From NCBI RefSeq assembly GCF_003385555.1, contig NZ_QOHR01000002.1, forward strand, positions 124,001 through 188,000: 64,000 nucleotides of DNA, read 5' to 3'. This document shows positions 17,600 through 25,910 of this stretch, in pieces. The position numbers and the translations under genes were made by a program. Position 1 is the first letter of the stretch; each line of letters begins with the position of its first letter. Source of the stretch: Rhodosalinus sediminis (GTDB lineage Bacteria; Pseudomonadota; Alphaproteobacteria; Rhodobacterales; Rhodobacteraceae). Under the pieces are notes generated by a model, which did no database searches, was not told the origin of the DNA, and saw only the letters and a program-made list of their open reading frames with translations.

Positions 17600-18312
17600 G
17601 GCGCGGCCTTCGCCCGCGGCGGGGCATAGGCCCCGCGCTTCGAGGTGCGCAGCCCCGCCCCCGCGAGCGCGCCGGCCAGCGCGAGACCGGCGGAGATCCC
17701 CTCGATCACGGGGCAGCCGAACTCCTCGGACAGATCGGCGGCGAGCGTCGCCATGCCCGCGCAGCCGAGCACGATGGCCTCCGCGCCGTCATCGGTCAGC
17801 GCGGCGGCGGTCTCGCGCCGGATTGCGGCGAGCGCCTCCGGCGTCCCGACGTCGATGTCGAGCACAGGCACGCCGGCGGCGCGGAGCCCCGCGCAGCGCG
17901 CCGCGAGCCCGTAGCGCGCGAGGTTGCCGCGCAGCACCGGCAGCGCCTCGGGCACCGAGGTGACCACGGCGAAGCGGTCGGCCACCAGCGTCGCGCAATG
18001 CGCCGCCGCCTCGCCGATGCCGACGACCGGCGCGCGGGCGAGGCAGCGCGCGGCGTCGAGCCCGGTGTCGTCGAAGCAGGCGATCACATGGGCGTCGGGC
18101 GCGTCGGCGCCACGGGCCTCCGCCGCCTCGATGCGCTCCAGCATCCAGGGCACCGCGCGCGCCCCGTCCACCGGCCCCTCGATCGAGAGCGGCCCGCCGG
18201 CCGCGCCGGTGGTGGTCACCCGCGCGCCCGCGGGCGCCGCGGCCTCGGCGGCGCGGGCGATGCCCTCGGTCATCGCGGCGCTCGCGTTCGGGTTGACGAC
18301 GTGGATGTGCAT
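17596..18312 (-). CDS. Aspartate/glutamate/hydantoin racemase-family protein
   Basis: 238 residues of the Asp/Glu racemase superfamily. It begins IHVVNPNASAAMTEGI, as hydantoin and allantoin racemases do. It keeps the two facing cysteines needed for cofactor-free two-base catalysis, one in IACFDDTGLDAAR and one in IVLGCAGM. It is coupled on both sides: a 1-base TGATG overlap with the permease and GTGA with the acetyltransferase. The context suggests it processes the compound imported by the transporter. Confidence 0.87.
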   Translation of the reverse strand: MHIHVVNPNASAAMTEGIARAAEAAAPAGARVTTTGAAGGPLSIEGPVDGARAVPWMLERIEAAEARGADAPDAHVIACFDDTGLDAARCLARAPVVGIGEAAAHCATLVADRFAVVTSVPEALPVLRGNLARYGLAARCAGLRAAGVPVLDIDVGTPEALAAIRRETAAALTDDGAEAIVLGCAGMATLAADLSEEFGCPVIEGISAGLALAGALAGAGLRTSKRGAYAPPRAKAAP

Positions 18313-19187
18313 CAGCCGCGCTGCCTCCGCCGCTGCAGGAGCGTGGCGACGGTGAAGGTGACGAGCACGAGGAGGATCGAACTTCCGGTCGTCGCCGTGC
18401 CGAGGGCGTAGATCTCCGGGTCGGTGACCGTCGTCGTCTTGGCGGCGAGCTGCATCGGCAGGGTGTTGTCCGCGCCCATCACCTGGCTCGAGCGGGCGAG
18501 CTCGTCCCAGCTCAGCGTGAAGCCGAAGACGGCGACGCCGATCAGGAAGGGCGCGATCATCGGCAGCGTCACGTGGCGGAAGGTCTGCCACGGCGTCGCG
18601 CCGAGGTCGCGCGCCGCCTCCTCGTACGCCGGGTCGAAGCGGTTGAAGACCGCGAACATGATCAGGAGCCCGAAGGGCAGCGTCCAGGTCAGATGCGCGC
18701 CGAGCCCGGAAGTGAAGGGGCCGAGCGCCGAGACGAAATCGCGCTGAATCCACTCGATGCCCCAGGCCGCGCCGAGCGCCTTGATCCCCTCGTCGATCAG
18801 CCGGAACTCGAGCGCGATGCCGAGCGAGACGACGATGGAGGGCACGATCAGGCTCGCGATGGCGACGTAGAGCAGGAGCGTCGCCCCCCGGAAACCGCGC
18901 CGGAAGGCGAGCCCGGCGAGCACCGAGAAGGTGACCGTGAGCACCATCACCACCAGCGCGAGCCGGAAGGACCGCCGGAGCGCCGGGCCGATCTCGACCT
19001 GCCCACCGCCCTCGCGGAGCTTCTCGAACCAGTGCAGCGAGACGCCGTTCATCGGGAACACCAGCCCGCCCTCCGGCCCCTGGAAGGAGAGCACGAGGAT
19101 CGAGATCATCGGCCCGTAGAGAAAGAGCAGGAACAGGGCGAAGACGCACGAGAGCACGTAGAAGGAACGCGGGCGGGTCTCTTTCAC
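18312..19187 (-). CDS. ABC transporter permease, PotC-like
   Basis: 291 residues, GTG start, about six hydrophobic helices (for example VLSCVFALFLLFLYGPMISI). The EAA loop is EEAARDLGATPWQTFRHVTLP, the contact site for the ATPase. It belongs to the spermidine/putrescine-type permease family (PotC position). Lies one base after the second permease gene. Inner-membrane half of a binding-protein-dependent importer. Confidence 0.92.
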   Translation of the reverse strand: MKETRPRSFYVLSCVFALFLLFLYGPMISILVLSFQGPEGGLVFPMNGVSLHWFEKLREGGGQVEIGPALRRSFRLALVVMVLTVTFSVLAGLAFRRGFRGATLLLYVAIASLIVPSIVVSLGIALEFRLIDEGIKALGAAWGIEWIQRDFVSALGPFTSGLGAHLTWTLPFGLLIMFAVFNRFDPAYEEAARDLGATPWQTFRHVTLPMIAPFLIGVAVFGFTLSWDELARSSQVMGADNTLPMQLAAKTTTVTDPEIYALGTATTGSSILLVLVTFTVATLLQRRRQRG

Positions 19188-19188
19188 G

Positions 19189-20139
19189 TCAGAGCTCCTT
19201 GCGGATGTCGACCAGTTTCAGCAGCGCCCAGACCCCGGCGAGCACGGCGAGGAGCAGGATCACCGCGTTCGCCGCGGCGAGCGGGAACTGCAGGAACTGC
19301 ATCTGCGTCTGGATGACCTTGCCCACGCTCGCGATCTGCTGCCCGCCCATGATGCCGATGGTCAGGAAATCGCCCAGCACCACCGTCGTCACGAAGATCG
19401 AGCCGATCAGCATGCCGGGCCGCGCGAGCGGGATGATGACCGAGACCAGCGTCTGCAGGTCGCTCGCGCCCGCGTCGCGCGCCGCCTCGATCAGCGAGCG
19501 GTCGATGCGCATCAGCGAGTTGAAGATCGGCACCACCATGAAGAGCGTGTAGAGATGCGTCAGCGCGAGGACGACCGCGAAATCGGAATAGAGCAGCCCC
19601 TCGAGCGGCGTGTCGATCACGCCCATCGAGATCAGCGTCTGGTTGATCAGCCCGTTGCGCCCCAGAAGCGGGATCCACGAGATCATGCGGATGACGATCG
19701 AGGTCCAGAAGGGGATCGTGCAGAGCAGGAAGAAGATCACCTGCACCTTCAGCGTGCGCACGTGGAAGGCGAGGAAATAGGCGATCGTGAAGCCGAGCGT
19801 CAGCGTGCAGGCCCAGACGATCACGCCGAATTTCAGCGTCGAGAGATAGGTGACGAAGGTCGTGCAGAGATCGGGCAGGTCGGCGAGGCAGCCGCGGAAG
19901 ACGTCGCCGTAGTTCTGCGCGGTGAAAGCCGGCTCGATCGAGTATTGCGTGTACTGCCAGAAGCTGACGACGATCGTCGCCGCGAGCGGCAGCAGGAAGA
20001 ACACCAGAAAGACGAGCGCCATGGGCGCCGCCTGCAGGTAGGGCGCGGCGCCGTGCCCCTCGCGCCGCGAGGCGCGCCGGGGGCGGGCGGAGACCCGGTT
20101 TCCCCGGGTCTCCGCGATGGTGTCGGCCGCGTCGCTCAC
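19189..20139 (-). CDS. ABC transporter permease, PotB-like
   Basis: 316 residues from a GTG that overlaps the binding-protein stop (GTGA). A charged cytosolic lead of about 35 residues precedes the first helix (APMALVFLVFFLLPLAATIV). The EAA loop IEAARDAGASDLQTLVSVIIP is present. Pairs with the PotC-like permease. A perfect 12-bp hairpin lies inside its first codons, so the functional start could be further downstream. Confidence 0.9.
   Translation of the reverse strand: MSDAADTIAETRGNRVSARPRRASRREGHGAAPYLQAAPMALVFLVFFLLPLAATIVVSFWQYTQYSIEPAFTAQNYGDVFRGCLADLPDLCTTFVTYLSTLKFGVIVWACTLTLGFTIAYFLAFHVRTLKVQVIFFLLCTIPFWTSIVIRMISWIPLLGRNGLINQTLISMGVIDTPLEGLLYSDFAVVLALTHLYTLFMVVPIFNSLMRIDRSLIEAARDAGASDLQTLVSVIIPLARPGMLIGSIFVTTVVLGDFLTIGIMGGQQIASVGKVIQTQMQFLQFPLAAANAVILLLAVLAGVWALLKLVDIRKEL
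20087..20115. promoter_or_regulatory. Perfect 12-bp hairpin at the binding-protein/permease junction
   Basis: GCGGAGACCCGG (20087-20098) pairs with CCGGGTCTCCGC (20104-20115) around a 5-base loop. On the minus-strand transcript it lies just after the substrate-binding-protein stop, inside the permease's first codons. Hairpins here often protect the upstream message and raise binding-protein dose relative to permease. Confidence 0.45.
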
Positions 20140-21407
20140 GCCGCGATGAACTCGTTCCACTTGCGGACCATGTACTGGTTCTCGTCCATGACCGCGTTCC
20201 AGCAGGCGACCGAGCCCATGCGCTCGACGTAGGAGCCGCCGTCGCGCACCGCGCCGGCCTCTTCGAGCAGGCGCCCGTCGGGGGCGTAGATGTCCTCGGC
20301 GGCCGCCTCGCCCTCGTACCAGTAGGCCCACTCGTAGGGCTCCATGTACTGCTGTGCGGTCTCGAGGACGGCCGGGTAGTAGCCCTGCTTCGAGAGATGC
20401 GCGCCGGCCCAGCCCGAGAGGAACCAGTTGATGAACTCGTAGGCCGCGTCCTCCTTGCGCCCGTCGATGGTGCGCGGCAGACCGAAGCCCGAGGCCCAGG
20501 CGCGGTAGCCTTCCGCGAGCGGCTGGTAGATGCAGGGGATGCCCTGCGTGCGCACCGCCGTCACCGCGGGCGACCACATCGACTGGATCACCACCTCGCC
20601 CGAGGCCATCAGGTTCACGCTTTCCTGGAAGTTCGACCAGAAGGCGCGGAACTGCCCGGCGCGCTTGGCCTCGATCAGCTTCTCGATGGTGAAGTCGATC
20701 TCCTCGCGGGTCATGTTCCCCTTGTCTCCATAGGTGATGTCGCCGCGCGCCTCGAGCGCCATGGCGGCGTCCATGATGCCGATGGAGGGGATGTTCAGGA
20801 TCGCCGACTTGCCCGCGAAATCCGGGTCGAGCAGCGAGGCCCAGCTCGTGATGTCCTTGTCGATCAGGTCGGGCCGGATGCCGAGGGTGTCGGCGTTGTA
20901 GGTGGTCGGGATCAGCGTGATCCAGTCGGTGGGCGCGCCCGCGAAGGAGGTTCCCATCTGATCCTCGAGATAGAGCACCTCGTGCGGGGCGGTCCCGTCC
21001 CAGCCCACGGCCTCGCCCTCGACGGTGCCCGAGGCGATGACGCTCGCCAGGTCGCCGATGCGGTCGATGCGGTTGGCGTCCATCCCCTTCATGTTGCCCG
21101 AGGGCACGAGGTTGGGCAGCGCGAAGTACTCGGTGTCCACGAGGTCGAAGGAGTTCGGCTGCGTGATCACCCGGCGCGCCACCTCGTCGGTGTTCACCGC
21201 GATGTACTCGATGTTGATGCCGAGCTCTTCGGAGGCCTTCGCGGCGATCGCCGGCGACTGGTTCACCGCCGTCGAGAGATAGCGCAGCGTCACCGGGTCC
21301 TGCGCGTGCACGAAGGGCGCGGGGAAGGCGGCGGCGCCGGCCATCGCGGCGCCCCCCTTGAGCACGGCGCGGCGGCTGGGGCCGGGGCGTCCTGTCGGTC
21401 TGGTCAT
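20136..21407 (-). CDS. ABC transporter substrate-binding protein, PotD-like
   Basis: 423 residues with a twin-arginine-type leader (PSRRAVLKGGAAMAGAAAF, cleavage near VHA-QD), so exported by Tat to the periplasm. The mature part follows the spermidine/putrescine binding-protein pattern, with FDLVDTEYFALPNLV early and YRAWASGFGLPRTIDGRKED late. The ligand could be a polyamine, but family members also bind other small amines and organic acids, and the racemase in the operon suggests something else. The start has a ribosome site (AGGAGAGAGAC). Confidence 0.9.
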   Translation of the reverse strand: MTRPTGRPGPSRRAVLKGGAAMAGAAAFPAPFVHAQDPVTLRYLSTAVNQSPAIAAKASEELGINIEYIAVNTDEVARRVITQPNSFDLVDTEYFALPNLVPSGNMKGMDANRIDRIGDLASVIASGTVEGEAVGWDGTAPHEVLYLEDQMGTSFAGAPTDWITLIPTTYNADTLGIRPDLIDKDITSWASLLDPDFAGKSAILNIPSIGIMDAAMALEARGDITYGDKGNMTREEIDFTIEKLIEAKRAGQFRAFWSNFQESVNLMASGEVVIQSMWSPAVTAVRTQGIPCIYQPLAEGYRAWASGFGLPRTIDGRKEDAAYEFINWFLSGWAGAHLSKQGYYPAVLETAQQYMEPYEWAYWYEGEAAAEDIYAPDGRLLEEAGAVRDGGSYVERMGSVACWNAVMDENQYMVRKWNEFIAA

Positions 21408-21447
21408 GGTCTCTCTCCTGTTGGTCGGGTCGTTGGCGGAGTCGGGC

Positions 21448-22446
21448 TCAGCCGTCGGGCGTGAGCTCGTGCACCGCGTCGGGCCGCCAGCCCACGGCGA
21501 CGGCGGCGCCGGGTTCCAGCGGGCGTTCGAAGAAGGCGCGCTCGGCGAGCACGGCGCTCAGGCTCTCGCCGCGGTCGGTCTCGAGCCCGACGCGCACGTC
21601 GGGGCCGCGATACTCGATCTCGCGCACGGTGGCGCGGCGGTTGGCCTCGCCCGCGGCGTCGGCCGGCGCGAGGGCGAGCGCGTCGGCGCGCAGCGTGATC
21701 GTGCGCCCGCCGTCGTCGAGGATGTTGTGACCGCCGATGAAGCGCGCCACGAAGGGCGTGCGGGGCGCGTTGTAGACCTCGCGCGGGGGGCCGGCCTGCG
21801 CGATCCGGCCCTCGTTCATCACCACCACCAGATCGGCGAGCGCCATCGCCTCCTCCTGGCTGTGGGTGACGTGGATGAAGGTGATGCCGAGCTCGCGCTG
21901 GATGCGGCGCAGCTCCGAGCGCATGCGCACCCGCAGGAAGGGATCGAGCGCCGAGAGCGGCTCGTCGAGGAGCAGGACGGAGGGCTCCGTCATCAGCGCC
22001 CGCGCGAGCGCCACGCGTTGCTGCTGGCCGCCCGACAGCTGGTTGGGCTTGCGCTCGGCGTAGTCGCTCATCGAGACGAGCTCGAGAAGCTCCGCCGCGC
22101 GCGTCAGCCGCGCCGTGCGGCTCACCCCCTTCATCCGGAGCGAGAAGGCGACGTTCTCGGCGACGCTCAGATGCGGGAAGAGCGCATAGTTCTGAAACAT
22201 CATCGCCGTGCCGCGCCGGGCCGGCGGGTCCTCGGTCACGGCGCGGCCGCCGATCAGCACGTCGCCGTCGGTGACGCTCTCGTGGCCGGCGATCATGCGC
22301 AGCGTCGAGGTCTTGCCGCAGCCGGAGGGACCGAGCAGGCAGCAGTAACTCCCCGCGCGGATCTTCAGGCTCACGGCGTCGACGGCCAGCGCGGCGTCGT
22401 AGCGCTTGGTGACGGCGGCGAGTTCCACGGCCTTGGCGTCTGTCAT
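21448..22446 (-). CDS. ABC transporter ATP-binding protein, PotA-like
   Basis: 332 residues. Walker A is GPSGCGKTS, the signature LSGGQQQR and Walker B LLLDEPLSALD, followed by a C-terminal TOBE-like regulatory domain (about 245-332). Energises the PotBC-like permease pair. First gene of the operon and 40 bases upstream of the binding protein. A candidate operator lies 16-31 bases before its start. Confidence 0.93.
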   Translation of the reverse strand: MTDAKAVELAAVTKRYDAALAVDAVSLKIRAGSYCCLLGPSGCGKTSTLRMIAGHESVTDGDVLIGGRAVTEDPPARRGTAMMFQNYALFPHLSVAENVAFSLRMKGVSRTARLTRAAELLELVSMSDYAERKPNQLSGGQQQRVALARALMTEPSVLLLDEPLSALDPFLRVRMRSELRRIQRELGITFIHVTHSQEEAMALADLVVVMNEGRIAQAGPPREVYNAPRTPFVARFIGGHNILDDGGRTITLRADALALAPADAAGEANRRATVREIEYRGPDVRVGLETDRGESLSAVLAERAFFERPLEPGAAVAVGWRPDAVHELTPDG

Positions 22447-22461
22447 CGGTCGCTCCCGTTG

Positions 22462-22477
22462 GTGACCGACACGTGAC
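22462..22477. promoter_or_regulatory. Direct repeat GTGAC-N6-GTGAC upstream of the ABC importer operon
   Basis: Two GTGAC copies (22462-22466 and 22473-22477) with 6 bases between, overlapping a CACGTG hexamer, lie 16 bases before the ATPase start. Candidate operator only. The rest of the 302-base gap (22447-22748) holds no recognisable gene. Confidence 0.25.
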
Positions 22478-22748
22478 AGCGCGCGTCGGACAGGCTCAAC
22501 CGGCATGGCGCACGATCGCGCCGCTTTCCCGATCGTATTTCGCCAATGCACAAGATTCAGACGCACGACGGCGGTATCTGCCTGAGAAGGGAGCGGCCGA
22601 CGCATCGATCGCCCGGCGCCACCCGGCGACCGCGGCGGCGCACGGTCCGCGCCGGCCACGACGCCCGCCGGCGCGCTCAGGTCGGGCGGGCGCGCGTCCC
22701 GCCACCGTCGCGCCCCGCGCGCACGGCCCGAACGACGGCGGCGGGGCG

Positions 22749-23270
22749 TCAGACCGGGAATCCGCGGTCCACGACGATGCGCCAGATGGCGCGGTTCGTC
22801 TCCTCCAGCGCGCGGATCGCGGCGCCGATCTCCGAGAGCGCGGTGGCGTCGATGCGGGCGGTCGCCCCGACCTTGAGCCGGTCCTTCCGATCCGCGATTC
22901 GCATGAGGATCGTGTGCGCCGCCTCGCCGTCCGGATCGAAGGCGTAGATGCAGTGATTGTAGCGGTTGCGCAGCGGCTGCTGGCGCATCAGCGCCCCCGT
23001 CGCATCGAGGATGTCGCGGCGCAGGTCCTCCGGCACGCGGTCGAGCTTGGCCAGCCGCTCGACGAGGTCCACCCGCGCCCGGCTCGTGTTGAGCGTCAGG
23101 AACACCACAAGCGCCGTCTCGGTGTCCGTCCCGGCGAGCCCCGCGATCAGGTGGACCAGCAGGCTTTCGGTGTTCGACCACGTGTAGTTGAGCCGCCCGA
23201 CCAGCGCGAGCAGGCGGTCGAAGGACTCGCCGCCTGCCCCGCCGGGGGCCTCAGGCGCTCGCGCAGGCAT
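22749..23270 (-). CDS. Hypothetical all-helical protein with HEPN-like motif
   Basis: 173 residues, mostly helical. After a long helix pair it has LRNRYNHCIYAFDPDGE, in which R101-N-R-Y-N-H106 fits the R-x4-H motif of HEPN-fold proteins, many of which are RNases. No signal peptide or membrane helix. Its ATG lies 20 bases inside the 3' end of the LuxR gene, so the two are translated together. The HEPN reading is inference from one motif; otherwise the gene is unrecognised. Confidence 0.6.
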   Translation of the reverse strand: MPARAPEAPGGAGGESFDRLLALVGRLNYTWSNTESLLVHLIAGLAGTDTETALVVFLTLNTSRARVDLVERLAKLDRVPEDLRRDILDATGALMRQQPLRNRYNHCIYAFDPDGEAAHTILMRIADRKDRLKVGATARIDATALSEIGAAIRALEETNRAIWRIVVDRGFPV

Positions 23271-23916
23271 GCCGCGCGGCGAGGAAACGGCTCACCGCCT
23301 CCGTCCGGTTGGTCGCGCCCATCTTCCGGATGATGTTGTGCATGTGCAGCTTCACCGTGTGCTCCGACAGGCTGAGGTCGGCCGCGATCAGCTTGTTCTG
23401 CTTGCCGAGACTGGCGAGCTCGAGGACCTGCCGCTCGCGGCGCGTCAGCGGCAGCGCCGCCTCGGCGGTGTCGCCGCCGTCCGCCGCCGGGCGCGGCCGG
23501 TGGAGGCGGCGAAAGAGCGACTGCGGCACGCTCGGATGGCCGAGCAACAGGAGCCGCAGCGTCGAGAGCCAGCAATCGAGCTGCAGGTTCACGGGCAGGA
23601 AGCCGATGCGCGCGCTGTCCTCCCGCATGAGCGCGCGTTCGAGAAATCGCGCGGCCAGCGCCTCGTCGCGGTAGCTGAGCGCGAGCGTGTGCGCGGCGAC
23701 GGCGTCGAGCGCCGGAAGGCCGAGATCGGCCTCGAGCTCCGCCGCCTCCTGCTCGACGAGCAGGAGCCGCACGGGCCGTCTCTCCAGCGCCGCGAGGTCC
23801 GCGACGCTGTCGTAGCGCTCCACGGTGAGACCGCGGAATTCGGTTTTCACGAGACCGAGCGCGGAGTCCGGCACACAGACGCCATCCCCCACGACGACAA
23901 GAAGCATTCCACCCAT
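23251..23916 (-). CDS. LuxR-family transcriptional regulator with degenerate receiver domain
   Basis: 221 residues. The C-terminal HTH is clear: LTRRERQVLELASLGKQNKL, then SLSEHTVKLHMHNIIRKMGA. The N-terminal part has receiver-like elements (LLVVVGDG, RLLLVEQE, IGFLPVNLQLDCWLSTLRLL). However, no Asp stands at the expected phosphorylation position (LLLVEQE), and the conserved Lys of the FLPK motif is Val. This is the layout of CsgD-like regulators that work without phosphorylation. It faces the type I secretion island and is its likely regulator. Confidence 0.85.
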   Translation of the reverse strand: MGGMLLVVVGDGVCVPDSALGLVKTEFRGLTVERYDSVADLAALERRPVRLLLVEQEAAELEADLGLPALDAVAAHTLALSYRDEALAARFLERALMREDSARIGFLPVNLQLDCWLSTLRLLLLGHPSVPQSLFRRLHRPRPAADGGDTAEAALPLTRRERQVLELASLGKQNKLIAADLSLSEHTVKLHMHNIIRKMGATNRTEAVSRFLAARHACASA

Positions 23917-24052
23917 TCGCCCCCTCCAGGACTTTTGCGGCGCCCCTCCGAAACAGCAGCGGGAGGCGGCGCCTTCGCGAATGAGCCGTCCGAGTTAACG
24001 GTACGCCGAAAGCGTGAGCGAATCTACTAAAATTTCGATCAATAGTTGCCGA

Positions 24053-24078
24053 GAGGGAGTGAAATGCGCCACTCCCTC
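24053..24078. promoter_or_regulatory. Perfect 9-N8-9 inverted repeat in the LuxR / secreted-protein divergent gap
   Basis: GAGGGAGTG (24053-24061) and CACTCCCTC (24070-24078) flank 8 bases. It lies in the 536-base divergent gap (23917-24452), next to an AT-rich stretch at about 24000-24050 that is the best promoter-like DNA here. Candidate operator for the LuxR regulator. The remainder of the gap shows no gene. Confidence 0.4.
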
Positions 24079-24452
24079 GATCGATGTCGGCCGCGCATGC
24101 CTTGCCGCGCGCGTGGCGCGACCCGTCGGATCGGGCGAGTCGCGGCCACGGCGCGCGGCGCGAATCGATCCCGCGACGGGGGCGGCCTCCTCCGGTCGGG
24201 CAGGCGTATCCACCTTCGATCAGGCCCGGCCGGGCGATGCGGCGGCGGCCTCCCGTCCACCCGGTCAGCGTCACCTGCCCGGACGGGGACGGCCGATCGG
24301 CCCACTGTTTCGGCCGGCGGGCGGGGCGCATTCTCGATCCTGCGTTCCCGACGGAGCGCCCGGGCCGACAGCCCGGCCAACCCGGTCCGACGGATGCCGC
24401 TTTACAGATGATGCGCGGCGGCGGCGGACCCGCGACGCAAGGAGTGCACCTC

Positions 24453-25904
24453 ATGGGTGGCAGCAAAAACACGTCCTACTGGTGGGGGCCTGGCCCCGAT
24501 ATGGATCAAACTCAGGACCAGACGCAGCTTCAGGCCGAACTGCAGGCCCAGCTTCAGGGCCAGGACCAGGGCCAGCACCAGGACCAGGGCCAGCACCAGT
24601 CGCAGGACAGCGTGAACCTGAACGGCAACGGTAACGGCAACCTGAACCTCAACGGCAGCGGGAACTACAACGGCAACCACAACTCGGACACCGACACGAA
24701 CACCAACACGAACGCGAACACCGACACCAACACCAACCGGAACACCGACTCGAACACCAACACGAACACCAACACGAACACCAACACGTCCACGAGCGAT
24801 CACGACAGCACGAGCGTGCACCGCACGAACACCGATGTGGACGTCAAGTTCGACATGACGGGTTACATGCCGAACGACGACGACGTGGCGGACTTCGACG
24901 TGAGCCACGGCGGCACGGTGGGCGACGTGGCGATGGCCGGGCGCGACCTGACCTTCGATACGGCGGACGACGTGAACGTGTCGGACCTGCTCAACGGCGC
25001 GCTGACGGGGATGGGCAACGACACCGGCACCATCAACGTCATGAGCAACCGCCTGAACGACAACGACACGCTGAACGACCCGGACGTGTCGAACGCCGGC
25101 GCGGGCTTCAACCTGAACGGCACAGTGACCGGCGGTGAGGCGAAGGCCGACGAGGGCATCGAGTCCGACGGCGGCAGCGGCTCCGCCGGCGGCATGGCGC
25201 TCTCGATGGGCGGCAAGGCCTACGGCGGCGCCGACGGCGGCTGGGGCGACGGCGGCAAGGCCTACGGCGGCGACGCCGGGCACGGCGGTTACGCCGATGC
25301 CTCCGGCGGCCACAGCGGGCACGCCGGCGCGACCAACCTCGTCGACGGCAGCGGCACCGGTATCGCCGCCAGCGGCGCCGGGGCCGGCGCGATCGCCGAC
25401 GAGGACGGGCCGAGCGAGGCGCTCAGCCTCGATCTTCTCGACTTCGTGGCGAGCGACGACGCGGCCAACGCGATCGCCCAGGCCGCATCCGCGGCGAATG
25501 CGGGCGGCGCCGGCTTCGCGGGGGGCAACGCCCTCGCCGCGAGCGGCCAGGGCGGCACCGCAGGCACCGCCGGAGCCAACGGCGGCTCGAGCGGCGGCAC
25601 CAATGGCGGCGACGGCTTCGGCGGCCCCTCGACCGCGACGCTGACCGGCGGCAGCGCCGGGAACGCGACCGCTGGCGACGGCGGCGCAGGCGGCTCCGGC
25701 GGCATGTGGGGGTCGAACAACGGCGACGACGGCTTCGTCAGCGGCGAGTCCTTCGCCTCCGCAGACGCCGCCATGGAGACGATGGCGTTCAACCAGTCGA
25801 TCGCCATGGGCGCGAACGTCCTCGGCAACACGGTGGACATGACGGTGGTGGGCTCGAACCTGACCTCCACCTCCACGATGATCGGCGAGGACGACGCCGC
25901 CTGA
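24453..25904 (+). CDS. Low-complexity Gln/Asn/Thr/Gly-rich putative type I secretion substrate
   Basis: 483 residues from an ATG 8 bases after a strong AAGGAG. Blocks in order: Gln-rich (about 18-52, e.g. QDQGQHQDQGQHQSQ), Asn/Gly-rich (55-77), Asp/Asn-Thr dipeptide repeats (79-115, e.g. NTNTNTNTNTNT), a mixed Asp-rich region (130-225), Gly/Ala-rich (226-430), and an acidic, Ser/Thr-rich C-terminus ending IGEDDAA. It has no cysteine, no N-terminal signal and no RTX nonapeptides. Residues 199-207 (NRLNDNDTL) match a motif repeated in the next protein. The neighbouring exporter and the uncleaved acidic end suggest export by type I secretion as a surface or matrix protein. No named family recognised. 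Confidence 0.8.
   Translation: MGGSKNTSYWWGPGPDMDQTQDQTQLQAELQAQLQGQDQGQHQDQGQHQSQDSVNLNGNGNGNLNLNGSGNYNGNHNSDTDTNTNTNANTDTNTNRNTDSNTNTNTNTNTNTSTSDHDSTSVHRTNTDVDVKFDMTGYMPNDDDVADFDVSHGGTVGDVAMAGRDLTFDTADDVNVSDLLNGALTGMGNDTGTINVMSNRLNDNDTLNDPDVSNAGAGFNLNGTVTGGEAKADEGIESDGGSGSAGGMALSMGGKAYGGADGGWGDGGKAYGGDAGHGGYADASGGHSGHAGATNLVDGSGTGIAASGAGAGAIADEDGPSEALSLDLLDFVASDDAANAIAQAASAANAGGAGFAGGNALAASGQGGTAGTAGANGGSSGGTNGGDGFGGPSTATLTGGSAGNATAGDGGAGGSGGMWGSNNGDDGFVSGESFASADAAMETMAFNQSIAMGANVLGNTVDMTVVGSNLTSTSTMIGEDDAA
24687..24788 (+). repeat. In-frame hexanucleotide tandem repeat (AACACS units)
   Basis: About 17 consecutive six-base units of the type AAC-ACC or AAC-ACG, some starting GAC, encode the DT/NT dipeptide block. 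Multiples of six keep the frame, so slippage would change length without breaking the protein. Confidence 0.8.
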
Positions 25905-25910
25905 CCTTTC

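Noticed and set aside
22447-22748. Small plus-strand genes in the gap before the ABC ATPase
   Set aside because: Frames are Arg/Pro/Thr-rich shadows without a start signal or domain.
24687-24788. CRISPR-like short repeats
   Set aside because: Units are six bases with no spacers and keep a reading frame; this is a coding microsatellite.
24453-25904. RTX toxin or adhesin
   Set aside because: No GGxGxDxUx nonapeptide series, only scattered Gly-Asp pairs. Export by type I is inferred from context, not from RTX repeats.
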